Origin: Bacillus sp. T33-2
GTDB lineage: Bacteria > Bacillota > Bacilli > Bacillales > Cytobacillaceae
Assembly (NCBI RefSeq): GCF_002860205.1
Contig: NZ_PGVB01000017.1
Coordinates: forward strand, 1-64,000
Direction of reading: 5' to 3'
Length of the DNA stretch: 64,000 nt
In this document: piece by piece, positions 1 through 8,630 of the stretch
Position numbering within the stretch: the first letter of the stretch is position 1
Layout: every line of letters begins with the position of its first letter
Translations under genes and position numbers: made by a program
Notes under the pieces: generated by a model
Told to the model about the DNA's origin: nothing
Seen by the model: the letters and a program-made list of their open reading frames with translations, nothing else
The model's database searches: none

Positions 1-1844
1 CCGACTGTGTATAAGGATGGAATCAAATGTAATTCAGGAAAATCTTTAGTTCAACTTATATAGGTGAAGGTAGTGGATATTTATTAAGAAAGAGCCTGAA
101 TTTATCCCAAGTAAAGGACTTCCTTTGACTTCTTCTGTTTAGCCATTTAAATAGTAAATACTCGATTTTCTCTTTGAAGTTATTGACAGTCTGGGTATTA
201 TCTGTGATGCAATAATAGTTGTAGTAACCTATGAGTGAGCGTTTAAACCTATCCATAATGGTATGAATATCTTTATTCCTGTTATTCTTCAGCCATTCTT
301 TGGTTTCTTTTAGTTTGCCTTGGACTTTCTTCCTGCTGGTTTTCCGTTTAACTCGGAAATTACCCTGTTTACTTACCCCACAATAGTGGGTAAACCCGAG
401 GAAATCAAAAGTATCTGGTTTGCCAGTCCCGTCACGTTTTGCATTCTTTTCCGCAAACCGTCCGAAAGGAATAATTTTAGTTTTATCCTCGGCTATTTCC
501 AGGTTAAATTTCTTTAATCTGGCTTTTAATGAATGGAAGAATTGCTGGGCTTCACTTTTATTCTGAAAACAACAAACAAAATCATCTGCGTATCTTACTA
601 TATATGCCTGGCCTTTACATTGTTTCCTAACCACTTTTTCAAACCATAGATCAAGAACGTAATGGAGATAGACATTGGCTAATATCGGAGATATCACTCC
701 ACCTTGCGGTGTACCAGTGTCTGTCTTGTAGTTCTTACCCTCCTCCATGTATCCACCTTTAAGAAACCTGCTGATTATTCTCAGTAGGTTGGGGTCAGTG
801 ATTCGGAGTTTCAAGAATTCCATCATCCATTTGTGGTCAACGTTATCAAAGAATCCTTTAATATCTACATCGACTACATAACTTACTGCTCTCTTCTCAA
901 TATATTGATTCAGTATTTTCAGCGCATCATGGCAGTTTCTATTTGGACGGAACCCAAATGAGCAGTCTAGAAAGTCATTTTCATAGATGGCATTTAGTAT
1001 TTTCGTAATGCCCTTTTGAACAATTTTATCTTCATGTTCCGGTATTCCCAACGGTCTCATCTTGTTTGAGCTGAGCTTTGGGATATACATTCGTCTTACT
1101 GGAACAGGACGGTAACTTTTGCTTTTAAGCCTACTTACTAGATCCTCTATGTTTTCTTCCAGGCTGTCACTGTATTGTTCTTTTGTCGTTCCATTGATAC
1201 CAGTTGCCTTTTTATTTGGCAATTCATGATGACACTGAGTTAAGAATTGCGCATTCAGTAAATGCACCAGAGATGTGAATTTCATTTTAGGCTCTGATTT
1301 CGCTAATTCTGCTATCCTTAGTAGTTTTGTTTCCATTAATTATTCCTACCTCTGTGTGTAGTTAATGTGTCCCTAGTAAGGATGATAACTGGTAGCTAGC
1401 CTTCCCTCCATCGGCATTACCCAACTTCATTGGTACTACGCTGCTATCCGACTCCCTACACGGCATTTGGTTTCCTTGCTTATTATCGCTTGTACACCAT
1501 ACTCTTCATCTGAAAAGACCGGTAGGGTCTCCCGAGTTGCCGTATCATATCCATGTGTAACGTGCCAAGGTCTCTGACTCCAGGGAGGCTTTACCCTTCT
1601 TGCCTTTGACGAAGGATAAAATGTTGCTTTCTGCACGCAGGTAAGGCATCAGCCCTCCCGATTTACTAACGATTATGGAGCTCAATCCCTTCAACCATTT
1701 GGCTTTCGTCCCGCCACCTAACTATCTAAGCTTAAAGGCTAAAGTTACCATTAGCCCTCCAAGACTCGCTACGAGCGAATGGCTAGTTCTTACTCGGCGG
1801 GAATCCCACCCGCTATATGATACGACCTAGGCTCGGCCGCACAC
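1..1844 (-). mobile_element. Group II intron, 3' end beyond the window
   Basis: A self-splicing retroelement read on the minus strand. The 5' boundary is placed at 1844, where the minus strand reads GTGTGCGGCCGAG, matching the GUGYG start of group II introns. About 500 bases of structured, non-coding ribozyme follow before the reverse transcriptase gene (56-1336). No domain V hairpin is visible in bases 1-55, so the catalytic 3' end (domains V and VI) must lie to the left of the window. The intron sits downstream of the PadR/DUF2812 operon terminator and interrupts no gene. The 5' exon reads TTCAAGTAACGGGCAG. Confidence 0.85.
56..1336 (-). CDS. ltrA: Group II intron reverse transcriptase/maturase
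   Basis: The 426-residue intron-encoded protein helps the intron RNA splice and copies it during homing. The reverse transcriptase domain spans roughly residues 40-310: a PLGIPEHEDKIVQ block near 95, FGFRPNRNCHDAL near 127, VDVDIKGFFDNVDH near 158, GTPQGGVISPILAN near 210, and the catalytic YADD box (YIVRYADDFV) near 247. A maturase/X domain follows (SLIGYYNYY near 365). There is no C-terminal HNH endonuclease domain, as in the shorter bacterial intron proteins of about 420 residues. The reading frame is intact. The ATG at 1336 follows the 5' ribozyme part directly, as expected for an ORF in domain IV. Confidence 0.93.
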   Translation of the reverse strand: METKLLRIAELAKSEPKMKFTSLVHLLNAQFLTQCHHELPNKKATGINGTTKEQYSDSLEENIEDLVSRLKSKSYRPVPVRRMYIPKLSSNKMRPLGIPEHEDKIVQKGITKILNAIYENDFLDCSFGFRPNRNCHDALKILNQYIEKRAVSYVVDVDIKGFFDNVDHKWMMEFLKLRITDPNLLRIISRFLKGGYMEEGKNYKTDTGTPQGGVISPILANVYLHYVLDLWFEKVVRKQCKGQAYIVRYADDFVCCFQNKSEAQQFFHSLKARLKKFNLEIAEDKTKIIPFGRFAEKNAKRDGTGKPDTFDFLGFTHYCGVSKQGNFRVKRKTSRKKVQGKLKETKEWLKNNRNKDIHTIMDRFKRSLIGYYNYYCITDNTQTVNNFKEKIEYLLFKWLNRRSQRKSFTWDKFRLFLNKYPLPSPI

Positions 1845-1865
1845 CTGCCCGTTACTTGAATAAGC

Positions 1866-1885
1866 AAAAAAAGCGATCCTTCGCT
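1866..1885 (-). terminator. Rho-independent terminator after the PadR/DUF2812 operon
   Basis: On the minus strand AGCGA-AGGA-TCGCT forms a short stem followed by seven T residues. It lies about 65 bases past the DUF2812 stop and about 22 bases before the group II intron 5' boundary. Confidence 0.6.
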
Positions 1886-1949
1886 CTTGAAGCATCGCCC
1901 CCATTAACTCAATAACGGTATCTAAAAACTTTATTTTTCGACTCCTATA

Positions 1950-2672
1950 CTAAGCTCTGTTGCCCCCCATTTTATGATAAAGAGACATGATGACCCAAAT
2001 AGCAGTTGGAAGTGCGACCGCACCAATTACCATAGACGCTAAGAGGCGAGCTGCACTGTCTGAGTCATCGACAAATAACAATATAATAACAGCAATTAAG
2101 AAGAGAAAGAATGGTATAGGTTTCAATAGATTGACTAATCCTTTTTTTCCTTTAACCTTCCATTTGTTATTGTATGTCGCGATTACAGTCCAAGCTGTTG
2201 GGATGGCAATTATACTAAGAATAACAGCTATTACATGAAGTAATGATTTTAAGGCACCAGTGCTTATCATTGCTCCAACCCATATGAGTACTGTTATTAA
2301 AACTAACGGAATTGCTAGATATTTCATGGAACCAATTGAATTTTCATACTTTTCAACTGATGTGTCACGGTCACTATAAATCGGTTTTGTACCAGGATGT
2401 GCTCGAAATAAATGAATATCTCCTTCTGAGGCAATATGCGTCCATCCAGAAGATGAAAAAAAGTAAAAATATTCCTCTTTTTCATCCTCTTTTAATGAAC
2501 GATAATCTACACTGTAGATATAATCTGAGCTTTCTCCTCTTTTAAGCGCATACCCCATAAACTTAAAGTCACTGACATGCCAACCCTTCAAAGAAAATCG
2601 GCGTAATTTTTCCATGTCCTTATCCTCAGAAAAAGCTAACCCACCTGACGTAATATACTTTGTTTGCCTCAT
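1950..2672 (-). CDS. DUF2812 domain membrane protein
   Basis: 240 residues. The soluble N-terminal half (about 1-110) has the DUF2812 pattern, with SLKGWHV near residue 30 and a FFSSSGWTH segment near 72. It is followed by four hydrophobic helices at about 118-138, 140-160, 183-203 and 208-230. DUF2812 proteins are usually encoded with a PadR repressor, and here the start overlaps the stop of the padR-like gene by four bases (ATGA), so the two are translationally coupled. The biochemical role is unknown. An envelope-stress or antimicrobial-response function is only an inference from PadR partners elsewhere. Confidence 0.85.
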   Translation of the reverse strand: MRQTKYITSGGLAFSEDKDMEKLRRFSLKGWHVSDFKFMGYALKRGESSDYIYSVDYRSLKEDEKEEYFYFFSSSGWTHIASEGDIHLFRAHPGTKPIYSDRDTSVEKYENSIGSMKYLAIPLVLITVLIWVGAMISTGALKSLLHVIAVILSIIAIPTAWTVIATYNNKWKVKGKKGLVNLLKPIPFFLFLIAVIILLFVDDSDSAARLLASMVIGAVALPTAIWVIMSLYHKMGGNRA

Positions 2673-2986
2673 TCTAGAACCTCCTTCAATCCAGTTTCCG
2701 CTAATTGAATCATCAGTTTTCTTAGCTTCACATCTTCTTCTAATACTTCTCTGCCCTTTTCAGTAAGCAGATATGTTTTACGTCTTGAATCCGACCCATC
2801 ATGCAAATAAATCCACTCTTGTTTTAATAACTTTTTAATAATCGTGTACATTGAAGCAGGACCTATAGTAATTGCTCCTTTTGTTGTTTCTTCAATTAAG
2901 TTCATAATAGCGTAACCATGCCTTGGTTTAGTTAAAGCAGCCATAATATAAAACATTGAATCTGTTAATTGCTCAGTTTTCTTCAA
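2669..2986 (-). CDS. PadR family transcriptional regulator
   Basis: A 105-residue winged-helix repressor. PadR signatures are TDSMFYIMAALTKPRHGYAI near residue 8, SMYTIIKKLLKQEWI near 45 and the YLLTEKGREVL wing near 72, followed by a short C-terminal dimerisation helix. The length is normal for the short PadR subfamily 1. It overlaps the downstream DUF2812 gene by ATGA and is first in the operon. Its probable operators are the repeated TATATCA palindromes immediately upstream (3013-3105), so autoregulation is likely. The inducing signal is unknown. Confidence 0.93.
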   Translation of the reverse strand: MKKTEQLTDSMFYIMAALTKPRHGYAIMNLIEETTKGAITIGPASMYTIIKKLLKQEWIYLHDGSDSRRKTYLLTEKGREVLEEDVKLRKLMIQLAETGLKEVLE

Positions 2987-3012
2987 CCAATCACCTTCTG
3001 TATCTTTTTAAA

Positions 3013-3105
3013 ATATATCATAAAGCGATATATATCTAAAAATATATCATGATGTGATATATATGTCTAGAGCTATATCATAATTTGATACAACACTATG
3101 TGATA
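3013..3105. promoter_or_regulatory. Three evenly spaced palindromic operators, probably for PadR
   Basis: Three dyads share TATATCA...TGATATA arms: one at about 3014-3034, the best-conserved one at about 3042-3064 (core ATATCATGATGTGATAT), and one at 3074-3090 (TATATCATAATTTGATA). A lone half-site (TGTGATATT) lies near 3099-3107. Dyad centres are about 28-29 bp apart. The cluster ends about 25 bp upstream of the padR start, where a promoter is expected. Confidence 0.7.
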
Positions 3106-3216
3106 TTTTTCCATAAGAATCAAAAAAGAGCCTTTACAATGGGCTTTTCTCTAAATCTAAAAATATGGATGTTCTTGTCCATTATCCTTCTAACCTGCCC
3201 CCTTTGTTCAACAAGG

Positions 3217-3270
3217 ACTTCTACAAATAAAGTGTTAATCCTTCCTGGAAAACGCACCCGTTCGTGTAAG
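3217..3270. repeat. Dispersed intergenic repeat, copy 1
   Basis: 54 bases that align end to end with 4800-4853. Shared blocks include ACTTC(T/A)ACAAA, TATCCTTC-like and AAACGCACCCGTT. The element does not code and lies between the padR operators and the VOC gene. Confidence 0.6.
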
Positions 3271-3415
3271 TACTATCCTTCAAAATCTTTATATAATAGC
3301 CTACTATGCTCGATACTTTTATTAATTACGGCTCTTCGGAATATGTAGTGGAAAAATAGATTTTAATACTTTATCAAAATATTAATTCATGTAAAGTAGC
3401 CCCTAATGTGCAGCA

Positions 3416-3443
3416 TAAAAAATCCACCAATATATTTGGTGGA
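3416..3443 (-). terminator. Terminator of the VOC gene
   Basis: On the minus strand TCCACCAA-ATATA-TTGGTGGA is a perfect 8-bp stem followed by a T run. It lies 14 bases past the stop codon. Confidence 0.85.
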
Positions 3444-3456
3444 AAGCTCCGTAAAT

Positions 3457-3858
3457 TTATTGATTTTCATGAAGAACATTGCATGCACTAATTAAATTTC
3501 CATCGGGGTCTTTAAAACCGAACCCACCGATACCAGTTTCATCACTTATATTTAGGTTTCCTACTTCAACCTTTTTCTCCACGAGCCAATTATAGAATTC
3601 TTTTAACTTTGGAGTATAAAAGTCAATTACACTATGTATAATACCGTTATTTGTATTTAGAAAAGATAAACTCTTGTTAGCTTCGGTTTCAACCAAGAAC
3701 AAAGAAGGTACACCCTTTGTACTGAATGTAAGCATTGCATTCTTATCTCCTTTAAATTCCACTTTAACACCAAGAATGTCTGTATAAAAATGGATGGATT
3801 CGTTAAGGTTTGTTACGGGAATCTCAACAGTAGCTATATGAGAAATGAAGTTAGACAC
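3457..3858 (-). CDS. VOC (glyoxalase/dioxygenase fold) family protein
   Basis: 133 residues with two paired beta-alpha-beta-beta-beta modules. The N-terminal module starts HIATVEIPVTNLNESIHFY (residues 6-24), typical of vicinal-oxygen-chelate proteins. The C-terminal module ends GFGFKDPDGNLISACN, where the usual metal Glu in DPxGNxxE is replaced by Ser/Ala-like residues. The family contains glyoxalases, dioxygenases and antibiotic-binding proteins, and substrate cannot be told from sequence. The gene is monocistronic, with its own terminator and a GGGAGG-like site upstream of the ATG. Confidence 0.85.
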   Translation of the reverse strand: MSNFISHIATVEIPVTNLNESIHFYTDILGVKVEFKGDKNAMLTFSTKGVPSLFLVETEANKSLSFLNTNNGIIHSVIDFYTPKLKEFYNWLVEKKVEVGNLNISDETGIGGFGFKDPDGNLISACNVLHENQ

Positions 3859-4015
3859 AATTAATACCTCCCTTTAATGTTATCTGTATTATAGTTCTGC
3901 ATTTTTATCAAAAATCCTGTTCAAAAATCAACTATGAAGTGGTTAACGCAGTTCGTGGATAGAGCGAAATAACAAAGTCAAAGGGTATTCCACCAAATAA
4001 TCCGAATACCGTCAA

Positions 4016-4156
4016 TTACTTACGCTCATTGTTTTTAAATCCCTCATTATCAATAAATCCTGAATTCCCCATTGCACCTTCGCCTTTTCGAGCAATCCCA
4101 GCATATACACCTTCAGAAAGTTTTTCCAGCGAAAAATAAGATGATTGAATTTTACT
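4016..4156 (-). pseudogene. N-terminal relic of an MBL-fold hydrolase
   Basis: The minus strand reads SLEKLSEGVYAGIARKG, then EGAMGNSGFID, then diverges and stops at 4016. This matches the usual N-terminus of metallo-beta-lactamase-fold proteins (LxxGVYAAIAxxGxGAxxNxGFVD). No start codon is in frame, and the metal-binding HxHxDH part is absent. It is therefore a dead fragment just downstream of the DUF4256 gene. Confidence 0.5.
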
Positions 4157-4168
4157 TTAGGGTAAATT

Positions 4169-4735
<567 letters not shown>

Positions 4736-4799
4736 ATTAGTTTCCTACTTGGGTTGTTCTCATAATTGAATAAGGACTGAACTGCTCCTTAGTACAATA

Positions 4800-4853
4800 A
4801 CTTCAACAAAAAGCTGCGTTATCCTTCTTAGATAAACGCACCCGTTTGTTTAG
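4800..4853. repeat. Dispersed intergenic repeat, copy 2
   Basis: Aligns without gaps to 3217-3270 and is strongest over CCTTCTTAGATAAACGCACC. It starts the roughly 970-base gene-poor stretch 4736-5709, which otherwise holds only an IS-end-like sequence (5191-5215) and a decayed gene (5238-5405). Confidence 0.6.
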
Positions 4854-5190
4854 CAGGGTTATAAATGAAAATGTAGTCTACTGCTTATCACTCGTCTTTA
4901 AAAGAGTTAAGACGAAAAAATCAAGTGATACTATCTCTTGGTGTTTCGTTCATATATTTAAGTAAGTCTAACTTATATTGTGGTGAATAATGTATAGAGC
5001 TTTTGGAAAAAGCTTTTTCACCGTGAGATTCATATTTTCTTACCCAATACTGAAGCTTACTAAAATGAAACTAAGTTCTTGGTGCGATAGTTGGTCCCCA
5101 TCATTTCCTTCTAATTATCGTTTCGCAACTCTAAGTTTTTCTTCGTTCGAAAATTTACCCAAAAGAAAAGCACCTCCAAACTTTAGACGG

Positions 5191-5215
5191 TGTCTAAAAT
5201 TTGGGGTGCAGTTCA
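5191..5215. repeat. Possible IS3-type terminal repeat remnant
   Basis: TGTCTAAAATTTGGGG followed by TGCAGTTCA resembles the terminal inverted repeats of IS3-family elements. It lies in a longer imperfect hairpin (5169-5211) whose minus-strand reading ends in a T-rich tract. No transposase is next to it, so at most it is a solo end. Confidence 0.3.
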
Positions 5216-5237
5216 TTACTACCACTGTTTTTTCATA

Positions 5238-5405
5238 CTATTGCAAGTTAACCTTGATCGTTTTGTCTGACCAGAAAGATGGAATATATTGTAGCTGAAG
5301 TCCAGTATCTCCTGCTGGTTGTTCAAAAGATATTGTTCCTGAAACTTTTCCACCTGCTGCAAGCTCGCCAGCCTGTAATGCTGTAACATAAAAGTCATAA
5401 AGTTA
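5238..5405 (-). pseudogene. C-terminal relic of a DUF5105/DUF4352-type lipoprotein
   Basis: On the minus strand an open stretch between two stops reads DFYVTALQAGELAAGGKVSG, then TISFEQPAGDTGLQLQYIP, then a short WSDKTIKVNL end. This beta-sandwich pattern (a GELxxGGKVxGxxxFExP block, then LxYxPSxxS) is the C-terminal half of Bacillus DUF5105/DUF4352 extracellular lipoproteins. A TAA precedes it in frame, and no signal peptide or lipobox is nearby. Confidence 0.55.
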
Positions 5406-5709
5406 TTTTAGAAAAGTATTGGTAGTGATGGATAATCCTTTTATTTTATCTAATTTTTGTACCCAGGCAATGCAACAGGTTTCTACTACTATAATTATAA
5501 GTCTGACTCCCTTTACCCTTTATTGTTGTACTGGGGTTCTTTTATAAGCCAAAATGTTATAGTGGAGAAAACAGGATCAAAATACAGGCTTTTATGATGT
5601 GGATTAGTCCGGAAAAACCACCAAATAAAAAGGTAATTTTAATCTAATTAGAAAAATCAAAGGAGAAAATCATTAGATATACGATTGCATCAACAATGTT
5701 TCCGAGATT

Positions 5710-7983
5710 CTATTTTGTTGGTTCAACAATGTCATTCAGCAGGGTGAGGAACTCCTTAATTTCAATTGGCTTCGTAAGATAATTTGTAAATCCCTGATTA
5801 ATGGTTTTCTTAATTTCGTCGGGCATAGCATTCGCACTTAGAGCGACTATTGGAGTCTCAAGTGTTTTTGGAAATCGCTTTAAACAATCAAACACTTCTT
5901 GACCATTCATATCAGGCAAATTCAGATCCAGCAGAATCAAATCAAATTTTTCTTTTTGAGCGATCTTTATTCCTTCTTCACCGGTCCGGCCAACAGTGAT
6001 ATTGTATCCTGGCAATAAATTAATTATGCGGTTCAATAAATTAATGTTCGCCTCGTTATCCTCTACATATAAAATCCGGGTGGATCTACTATGATTGATA
6101 TGAAGTTCTGGATGTTCAACGTGATCGGTTATGATATCTTTTTCTGGCGCTCCAACGTTTAGGCTGAACCAGAAATCACTACCTTGTCCTAAAACGCTGG
6201 AAACACCCATATCACCGCCCATTAATACTACTAACTGTTTCGCTAATGGTAACCCAATACCGTTGCCTTCTATTTTCGTTTGTTCTATTCGATAAAAAGG
6301 TTTAAAAATATTTTTATGTTCTTCGTTGGATATGCCCTCTCCAGAATCTTTTATGTGAATGATTAATTTATCTTCTGCGCAGGTAACTGATATTTTAACT
6401 TCACCATTTATCTGATTATACTTAACTGCATTGTCTAGAAGATTGTACAAAACTTGTTTAATGCGGATGGGGTCAACCGACACATAAACATCCTTACATT
6501 CCTCGATTTCTCTAATTACCGAAATGTTTTTCAACATCGCCACTGCTTCAATATTTTTAATACATTCATTGATGGTATCATAGGCATTAACGGTCTCAAG
6601 ATTAATTTTTATTTTGCCTGTTTCGATTCTGGACAGGTCCAATATTTCATTGATCAACTGAAGAAGATGGCGGCCGCCTTTTATTATTTCCTGGACATAA
6701 TCAAGGTGTATCTCGTCTAGTTGCGTATCCATTTCTAACAGCTGGGCAAATCCAAGAACACCGTTGAGGGGGGTTCGGAGTTCATGGCTCATTTTAGACA
6801 AAAATTCCGATTTCGCCATATTGGCTTGTTCTGCTAATTCCTTAGACATGATTAAACTACTCTCTAATTTTTTTCGTTCAGTAATATCAATAAATTCAAA
6901 TATATGACCACTGAATTTTTTCTTAAAATTAAAGGGAATATAAGTTGCCTCCAGAATTTTTCCATGTACAGTTTCTATTTCAGCAGATTTGATATTTCCG
7001 TCAACCATTGTACTTATGACAAGCTGGTCTATAAATTCTTGATCTTTCCATAGACTATGAAAATCAGGCGCAAATAGCCCAGTGTAGTCTCCAATCTGTC
7101 CTGTCAGCCCAAGCGTTTCCAATGCTTTCTTATTAATCATGGTGACTTGTCTTGTGTTGTCTATCACAACGATGCCGTTATCCAAATTATCCAGAAGAGT
7201 CTTTTGAAAAGCCAATGTTTCCAGTAATTCCATCTCCTGTTGTTTCTGTTTTGTGATTTCGAAGAATGAAACAAGAGCGGCAGCTTTACCTGATATGGTG
7301 ATGGGGCTTGAGTTAAGTGAAAACCATCTGGTATGTCCGTTCTTTTTGAGTACGCTTACCTCAACATTTTGGAAGCGCAGGCCTGTTTCAATACTTAAAA
7401 AAGCCGGCCATTCTGTGTACGGCAGGGGTTTTCCAAACTCGTCAAACAGCTGAATGCCTAATTGAGCTGCAGTTTCTTCATCGTAAACACCGGAAACCAT
7501 ACCGGTCAATTTTTCAACGTTATCATTTAATGTTGTTACTTTTCCATCTTTTTCTAAAATTAATATTCCTTCACTCATCGTTGTTACAACCGAATGGTAT
7601 ATCATCTGCCTCTCTCGCAGTTCAATTTCCCTGGCTTTGATTCCTGAGACATTGAAAGCTGTCCCTGCTATTTCAGTTACAACACCGTTTTCGAATACTG
7701 GCGTTAAGGTGGTAAGATAATAGACATTTTTATAAAACGCTTCGTACTGTACACATTCACCTGTCCAGGCTTTTTCACAAAATTCATGTTTGGCACCGGC
7801 CAAATGAGCAGGAAAAATGTCAAATACGGTTTTGCCAATAATATCACCAGGTTCAAGCCCTAATGCATGAAGTAATTTCCCTTTGCAAAATGTATGTATG
7901 TACTGATCGTCGTGTTTTTTTACTTTAAATAGCATTCCTGTGTTGCTGTTATCTACCTGAGAAATAAAACTAGAGTATGGCAT
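5710..7983 (-). CDS. PAS-domain hybrid sensor histidine kinase/response regulator
   Basis: 757 residues with no membrane segment, so probably a cytosolic sensor. Three PAS-like domains occupy about 15-115, 125-245 and 257-372. HisKA has the phospho-acceptor His400 in SHELRTPLNGVLGF. The HATPase_c domain has N-box Asn518 (NLLDNAVKYN), G1 DSGEG at 546-550 and G2 GNGIGLPLAK at about 573-582. A C-terminal receiver (about 635-755) has Asp686 in LILLDLNLPDMNG and Lys738 in YLTKP. An internal receiver normally passes phosphate to a separate HPt protein, and none is encoded nearby. The neighbouring soluble PAS-chemoreceptor suggests both belong to a cytosolic signal-sensing cluster. The input signal is unknown. 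Confidence 0.93.
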   Translation of the reverse strand: MPYSSFISQVDNSNTGMLFKVKKHDDQYIHTFCKGKLLHALGLEPGDIIGKTVFDIFPAHLAGAKHEFCEKAWTGECVQYEAFYKNVYYLTTLTPVFENGVVTEIAGTAFNVSGIKAREIELRERQMIYHSVVTTMSEGILILEKDGKVTTLNDNVEKLTGMVSGVYDEETAAQLGIQLFDEFGKPLPYTEWPAFLSIETGLRFQNVEVSVLKKNGHTRWFSLNSSPITISGKAAALVSFFEITKQKQQEMELLETLAFQKTLLDNLDNGIVVIDNTRQVTMINKKALETLGLTGQIGDYTGLFAPDFHSLWKDQEFIDQLVISTMVDGNIKSAEIETVHGKILEATYIPFNFKKKFSGHIFEFIDITERKKLESSLIMSKELAEQANMAKSEFLSKMSHELRTPLNGVLGFAQLLEMDTQLDEIHLDYVQEIIKGGRHLLQLINEILDLSRIETGKIKINLETVNAYDTINECIKNIEAVAMLKNISVIREIEECKDVYVSVDPIRIKQVLYNLLDNAVKYNQINGEVKISVTCAEDKLIIHIKDSGEGISNEEHKNIFKPFYRIEQTKIEGNGIGLPLAKQLVVLMGGDMGVSSVLGQGSDFWFSLNVGAPEKDIITDHVEHPELHINHSRSTRILYVEDNEANINLLNRIINLLPGYNITVGRTGEEGIKIAQKEKFDLILLDLNLPDMNGQEVFDCLKRFPKTLETPIVALSANAMPDEIKKTINQGFTNYLTKPIEIKEFLTLLNDIVEPTK

Positions 7984-8145
7984 CTCGTTCTCCTTTGTAT
8001 GCTAAGTGCTTTATATAGATACGGCAGCTGCATGAAAAAATATACATTCATGTTAACGACTATTTCGTTAATTATATCGTGTGAAAATAAGTAAAATTAT
8101 GCGGGAAATATTTACCTATTACTTGTTTTAACAGATATACTCTCA

Positions 8146-8172
8146 AATAAAAAAGAGAGGCTTTCAAGCCTC
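8146..8172 (-). terminator. Terminator downstream of the chemoreceptor region
   Basis: On the minus strand GAGGCTT-GA-AAGCCTC is followed by TCTTTTTT. It lies 17 bases past the stop of the decayed chemoreceptor tail. Confidence 0.8.
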
Positions 8173-8188
8173 ACCAGTTTAAAAACTA

Positions 8189-8625
8189 TTATAGTTTAAA
8201 TTTTTTGACCATATCTTGTAAATCTTCAGCCATTGAAGCTAATGCAGTTCACGAAGCATGGATTTCTTGCATGGAAGCAAGTTGTTCTTCTGTTGGTGCT
8301 GAGCTGGAAGCATTTGCTTTGGCTAACCCTGTAATAACTTTAGCGGATTCAGCCAGTTCTTCAACACTTGCGGAAATTTGTTGAACAGTAGCCGTTATTT
8401 CTACAAGTGGTGGAGTGATATTTTGAGTGCTTTCAAGAATTGTCGCGAACTTACTTTGGTTACTTCAGATACTTTTACACCATCTTCTGCATTTTCATTT
8501 CTTCACTCATAATTTTAACGGATTGTTCTGTATCTTTTTGAATGAGTGTAATTAAATTAGCTATTAATTTGGTAGATGGTTGTGGCTGTTCGGCTGACTT
8601 CCTCACTTCATCCGCAACTCTAAAA
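8189..8625 (-). pseudogene. Decayed 3' half of a second methyl-accepting chemotaxis protein
   Basis: Minus-strand fragments read RVADEVRKSAEQPQPSTK, then LIANLITLIQKDTEQSVKIM, and after frameshifts ILESTQNITPPLVEITATVQ, QISASVEELAESAKVITGLA and finally ASMAEDLQDMVKKFKL. This is the C-terminal part of a chemoreceptor signalling domain. At least one frameshift and an in-frame TGA (after EIHAS) interrupt it. It directly abuts the stop of the intact receptor at 8631, which suggests recombination between two receptor genes. Confidence 0.85.
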
Positions 8626-8630
8626 TCAAC

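Noticed and set aside
1436-1636. 66-codon minus-strand frame rich in basic residues
   Set aside because: It lies inside the structured 5' part of the group II intron, has no ribosome binding site and is the kind of chance frame seen in intron RNA.
3085-3348. 87-codon plus-strand frame over the PadR operator region
   Set aside because: It begins inside the palindromic operators, covers the intergenic repeat and has no ribosome binding site.
4990-5298. 102-codon plus-strand frame
   Set aside because: Antisense to the recognisable DUF5105/DUF4352 relic and runs through the IS-end-like hairpin; composition is not coding.
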